Under the pieces are notes generated by a model, which was given only the letters and a program-made list of their open reading frames with translations, made no database searches and was not told the origin of the DNA. DNA of 64,000 nucleotides from Lachnospiraceae bacterium (GTDB lineage Bacteria > Bacillota > Clostridia > Lachnospirales > Anaerotignaceae): NCBI GenBank assembly GCA_019422065.1, contig JAHZEA010000009.1, forward strand, positions 1 through 64,000. Direction: 5' to 3'. This document shows, piece by piece, positions 61,095-64,000 of the stretch. The position numbers were made by a program, and so were the translations under genes. Every line of letters begins with the position of its first letter. Position 1 is the stretch's first letter.

Positions 61095-61860
61095 GCTTAA
61101 AAATATTGATAAATACTATAATGTAGGTACTATAAACGAAATGTGCCTTTTTAACGGTTTTAACTTAACTGTAGGCGACGGAGATTTTGTTTCTGTTGTA
61201 GGCTCTAACGGCTCGGGCAAAACTTCTATGCTTAACATAATATGCGGCAGTATACATGTAGACGGCGGAAATGTAGTTGTAAACGGTGAAGATATAACAA
61301 ACAAAAAGGAATTTTTAAGATATAACGATATAGGCAGGGTTTACCAGAACCCGGCTATGGGTACTTGTCCTGATATGACTATACTTGAAAACATGGCTAT
61401 AGCTGACAACAAGAAAAAAAGTTATGGCTTAAGCATGGGTATTAATAAAAGCCGTATTAACTTTTACAAAGAACAGCTTAAAAGCCTTAATCTTGGACTT
61501 GAAGATAAACTGCATGTTAAAGTAGGCGCTTTATCCGGCGGCCAAAGACAGGCAATGGCGCTTTTAATGGCTACAATGACTGATATTAAGTTCCTTATAC
61601 TTGATGAGCACACAGCGGCTCTTGACCCTAAAACTGCAGACATTATAATGGAGCTTACAGATAAAGTTGTTAAAGAAAAACATCTTACAACACTTATGGT
61701 AACTCATAACCTTAGATATGCCGTAGAATATGGCAACCGCCTTATAATGATGCATAAAGGCGGAATAGTAATTGATAAATCCGGTGAGGACAAAAAGAAA
61801 ACCGGCGTAAACGATATACTTGATGTATTTAACGAAATAAGCATTGAATGCGGAAATTAA
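61087..61860 (+). CDS. trpZ: Tryptophan ABC transporter ATPase
   Basis: 257 residues. Walker A GSNGSGKTS near 39-47, the Q-loop in VYQNPAMGTCPDMT, signature LSGGQRQA, Walker B LILDEHTAALD with a His where most ATPases have Pro, typical of this subfamily, and VTHNLRYA. The start overlaps trpY. It energises TrpXYZ. Confidence 0.9.
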   Translation: MLELKNIDKYYNVGTINEMCLFNGFNLTVGDGDFVSVVGSNGSGKTSMLNIICGSIHVDGGNVVVNGEDITNKKEFLRYNDIGRVYQNPAMGTCPDMTILENMAIADNKKKSYGLSMGINKSRINFYKEQLKSLNLGLEDKLHVKVGALSGGQRQAMALLMATMTDIKFLILDEHTAALDPKTADIIMELTDKVVKEKHLTTLMVTHNLRYAVEYGNRLIMMHKGGIVIDKSGEDKKKTGVNDILDVFNEISIECGN

Positions 61861-61878
61861 ATAATTTATAAACAAAAG

Positions 61879-61903
61879 CCGTCTGTTAAACAGGCGGTTT
61901 TTT
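61879..61903 (+). terminator. trpXYZ terminator
   Basis: CCGTCTGT pairs with ACAGGCGG (one T-G), followed by six Ts. Confidence 0.88.
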
Positions 61904-61951
61904 ATGTTTGAATTTGTATTGTTTCTGAATTGATTAAAGGCAAAAAATAAA

Positions 61952-61983
61952 CCGTCGTATATTTTATATAATACATACGGCGG
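61952..61983. terminator. Terminator of the 62019 gene
   Basis: CCGTCGTAT pairs with ATACGGCGG. On the minus strand a TTTATTTTTT run follows; on the plus strand TTATTTTTT. It serves the minus-strand gene and backs up the trpXYZ terminator. Confidence 0.75.
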
Positions 61984-62018
61984 TTATTTTTTAATGTTTA
62001 AGTATTAATTATTTTGCG

Positions 62019-64000
62019 TTAAGAAAAGAAGCTTTTTATTAAACCAAATATCTTTTTAAACACACTTACTATTCTTGTAAAAGGCGTTCCTGCTATGCCT
62101 GTATCCTCGTTTACATCTGGCGCTTCGTCATCATCATCGGCTGTTATTTCTTCTGTTCTTAATATTACCTGAACACTTTCAGGAGCGCTGTTTTTATCTG
62201 ATGTAAATGAAAGGGCAGGAAGTGATGAGTCTAAATTAAGCAGGTTATTGTCCTCACCGGTGTATTCGTCCCATTTACTGTCTGCCAAGTCCTTAATTGT
62301 GTCTTTGGCATTTTTTATTACACCAGTCTGTGAAAGGCCTGATATTGACTCTGCAAGAACATCTACAAGTCCGTTAATTGTTGCTTCTGTTCCAGCATTA
62401 AGGCTCTCGCCTGATGTTTTAACCATATCCTCAAGCTTAGTTAAAAAGCTGTGAAGTGATGTAAGGCTTTTATTTGTTTTTTCAACAGTGGTTTTACTGT
62501 CTGCTATAAGTGAGTCTACATCGGCTTTGTATTTATTGGCTGTTTCAACAGAGGCATTAATTGCATTAAGTGTTTCATCGGCCTTATCAGAGGCATCGGA
62601 TATAATTTCGGTAATTTCCTTTGAGTTTTCAATTATGCTGTGGTAGTCATCACTGTGGGAGTATACGTTATCTACTGCGTTTTGGCAAAGCTTTGAAAGC
62701 TCGGATATATCATTTACAAGCTGGTCAATGTCAACACCGGAGTCCTCACCGGATAATATGCCGCATAGATTACCTACGTTTCGGCTTAAAGTGCTTAAGT
62801 CAGATGCCAGATACTGTATAGAGTATAATGTGGCCCATATACCGCCGGCATTTACATCGCCTTCAGTTGAAAAGGCATCCATAAGTGCGTCAGATATATA
62901 CTGCACATTTCCGTCACTTGAAAGATAGTCAAGTCTGTCGCCCAATGCATTTCCGGCATATTCAATACCTTTTAAATATGCTTCTAAATCTTCGGACTGT
63001 GATGAGAATTTATCAAGGTTATCGGTAAGAGATGTAAGGACTTCGTTCCATTTGTCTTTGTCCTCGTCGGCTGTTGTAATAAGTTCGTCTAAGGCGTCTA
63101 AATTTTCATCAATGGCCTGTGCTGTGTCTTTAATATCGCTTAATGTATCTGAAAAGTTCTGTAAAGAGTCATTAAGGCTGTTTAAATTGTCGTTAATATC
63201 GTTTACGGCATTTTGGGCGTTGTCAAAATGCGCACTGTATGGCTCAAGGGCTTTGCTAAGCTCTTCTATGTCGCTTAAAGCCGTGTCGGCTTCATCGTAA
63301 ACACCACCCTTTGACTCATTTATTGTATTGCGTGCCTCATCAAGCTTTTTAAGACCGTCGGATGTGTTCTGAAGGCCGCTTTGCATAGCGTCTAAAGTGT
63401 CTAATATAACATCAAGGCTGTCGCTTATGGCATCTGCGGAATCATCAATATCGTTTTTGGCATCACGCAAATCTGTTATTTTATCCACTTGGCTCATTGT
63501 GGCAGGCTGCATCATAAACATAATTCCCGAAAACTCGAAATCATCGGAGCCTATTGAAATCTGAAAATGCTGTTCTTCTCCGGGAAGGGCAAAAAATACT
63601 ATTGTTTTAAGGCTGCCTACTGTTACCATTTGACTGCCCGGTGCCTCAACACTTAATGTATTGTCCATGTCAACAACACAGGCTGCCTCAAGCATAAAGT
63701 TGTTTTTATAGTAATCAATGGCGTTTTCATTTGGTATGGCGTCTATATCTATTTCTATAAGGCCGCTTGCTCCCGGAAGCTCCTCGGCTTTATACGGCAC
63801 ACCGTTTAATTTATAGCTTACATCAAAGTCCCATGGCAGTGGTGAAACAAGCTCCGGGTCTTTGCCTTCAAAATAAAACCTTGCAGGTGTTTGGGCACTT
63901 TGGGAAAAGTCAAATGATACGCCGTCTTCACTTTCCTGCGCTTGGGTATAGTCTGTCATATTAATAACTTGGCTGTATTTGCCGTAATCCGTAATCTGGG
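62019..64000 (-). CDS. Large coiled-coil surface or membrane-associated protein, partial
   Basis: At least 660 residues; the frame is open beyond the ATG at 63959 to the window edge (preceding residues read ITDYGKYSQVIN), so the N-terminus is missing. The visible N-terminal 170 residues are beta-rich (LPWDFDVSYKLNGVPYKAEEL). Then come about 400 residues of acidic, Asp/Asn/Ser/Leu-rich heptad-like coiled coil with repeated NDIND and LSDL-type units. The C-terminus is a short amphipathic-hydrophobic segment (FKKIFGLIKSFFS). It resembles clostridial hypothetical proteins with YhgE/Pip-like coiled coils. Function unknown. Confidence 0.6.
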   Translation of the reverse strand, partial: QITDYGKYSQVINMTDYTQAQESEDGVSFDFSQSAQTPARFYFEGKDPELVSPLPWDFDVSYKLNGVPYKAEELPGASGLIEIDIDAIPNENAIDYYKNNFMLEAACVVDMDNTLSVEAPGSQMVTVGSLKTIVFFALPGEEQHFQISIGSDDFEFSGIMFMMQPATMSQVDKITDLRDAKNDIDDSADAISDSLDVILDTLDAMQSGLQNTSDGLKKLDEARNTINESKGGVYDEADTALSDIEELSKALEPYSAHFDNAQNAVNDINDNLNSLNDSLQNFSDTLSDIKDTAQAIDENLDALDELITTADEDKDKWNEVLTSLTDNLDKFSSQSEDLEAYLKGIEYAGNALGDRLDYLSSDGNVQYISDALMDAFSTEGDVNAGGIWATLYSIQYLASDLSTLSRNVGNLCGILSGEDSGVDIDQLVNDISELSKLCQNAVDNVYSHSDDYHSIIENSKEITEIISDASDKADETLNAINASVETANKYKADVDSLIADSKTTVEKTNKSLTSLHSFLTKLEDMVKTSGESLNAGTEATINGLVDVLAESISGLSQTGVIKNAKDTIKDLADSKWDEYTGEDNNLLNLDSSLPALSFTSDKNSAPESVQVILRTEEITADDDDEAPDVNEDTGIAGTPFTRIVSVFKKIFGLIKSFFS

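Noticed and set aside
1..64000. CRISPR arrays, rRNA genes, insertion sequences with transposases, prophage structural genes
   Set aside because: Looked for on both strands; no regular spaced repeats, rRNA segments or transposase motifs were seen.

Overview
The window is from a low-GC, endospore-forming Gram-positive bacterium of the Clostridia. An alpha/beta-type SASP gene with a sigma-G-like promoter and a CotS-like gene show sporulation. AGGAGG-type ribosome binding sites, frequent TTG/GTG starts, a T-box leader, intrinsic terminators and an EtfAB/acyl-CoA dehydrogenase/FAD-lactate-dehydrogenase locus fit an anaerobic amino-acid or lactate fermenter, perhaps Lachnospirales/Anaerotignum-like. 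That placement is inference.

Layout. 0-8 kb is housekeeping: DnaD-like and DnaC-like helicase-loading genes, an HD hydrolase, purE, then rnr, two tandem PanE/ApbA-family reductases, smpB and ssrA (tmRNA). 8.1-10 kb is a decayed locus: an intact 2-hydroxyacid dehydrogenase between a LysR fragment and an ilvD fragment. 10.2-16.4 kb is a methyltransferase plus a complete Opp/Nik-type ABC importer behind a promoter and a short leader holding two ACGAA-loop hairpins and a strong terminator. 16.5-16.8 kb is a self-contained transcription unit for a tRNA-like RNA. 18-25.5 kb is a catabolic-looking cluster (LarA-like protein, M20 peptidase, two unrecognised proteins, a further small unknown and a DUF819 carrier) divergent from a PucR-family regulator. 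25.6-28.8 kb holds a SASP gene, a membrane protein and ruvAB.

28.8-38 kb holds a MerR/BmrR-like regulator, a B3/B4-domain protein, two Cys/Met-type PLP lyases, an M14-like deacylase, an AEC carrier and an AGCS symporter. Four promoters here share TTGACT, a 19-bp spacer and a -10 box. That is the geometry of MerR-activated promoters and suggests one regulon. 38.4-45.9 kb has an AI-2E-family permease, the CCA-adding enzyme, a CotS-like protein, a PEGA protein and phosphoglucomutase. 46.1-54.6 kb is an energy-metabolism block: a long structured leader, a GlcD-type FAD dehydrogenase, four tandem acyl-CoA dehydrogenases, etfB and etfA. 54.6-56.1 kb is an accessory island with two XRE regulators, a small ORF, a GC-rich repeat-like segment and a ribbon-helix-helix protein. 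56.1-61.9 kb carries a polar amino-acid ABC importer and a second importer (TrpXYZ type) behind a T-box with a UGG specifier. The window ends inside a large coiled-coil protein on the minus strand.

All functions are read from sequence motifs alone. The most unusual items are the MerR-type promoter set, the LarA-like cluster with unrecognised proteins, and three structured non-coding RNAs (10.2, 16.6 and 46.2 kb).
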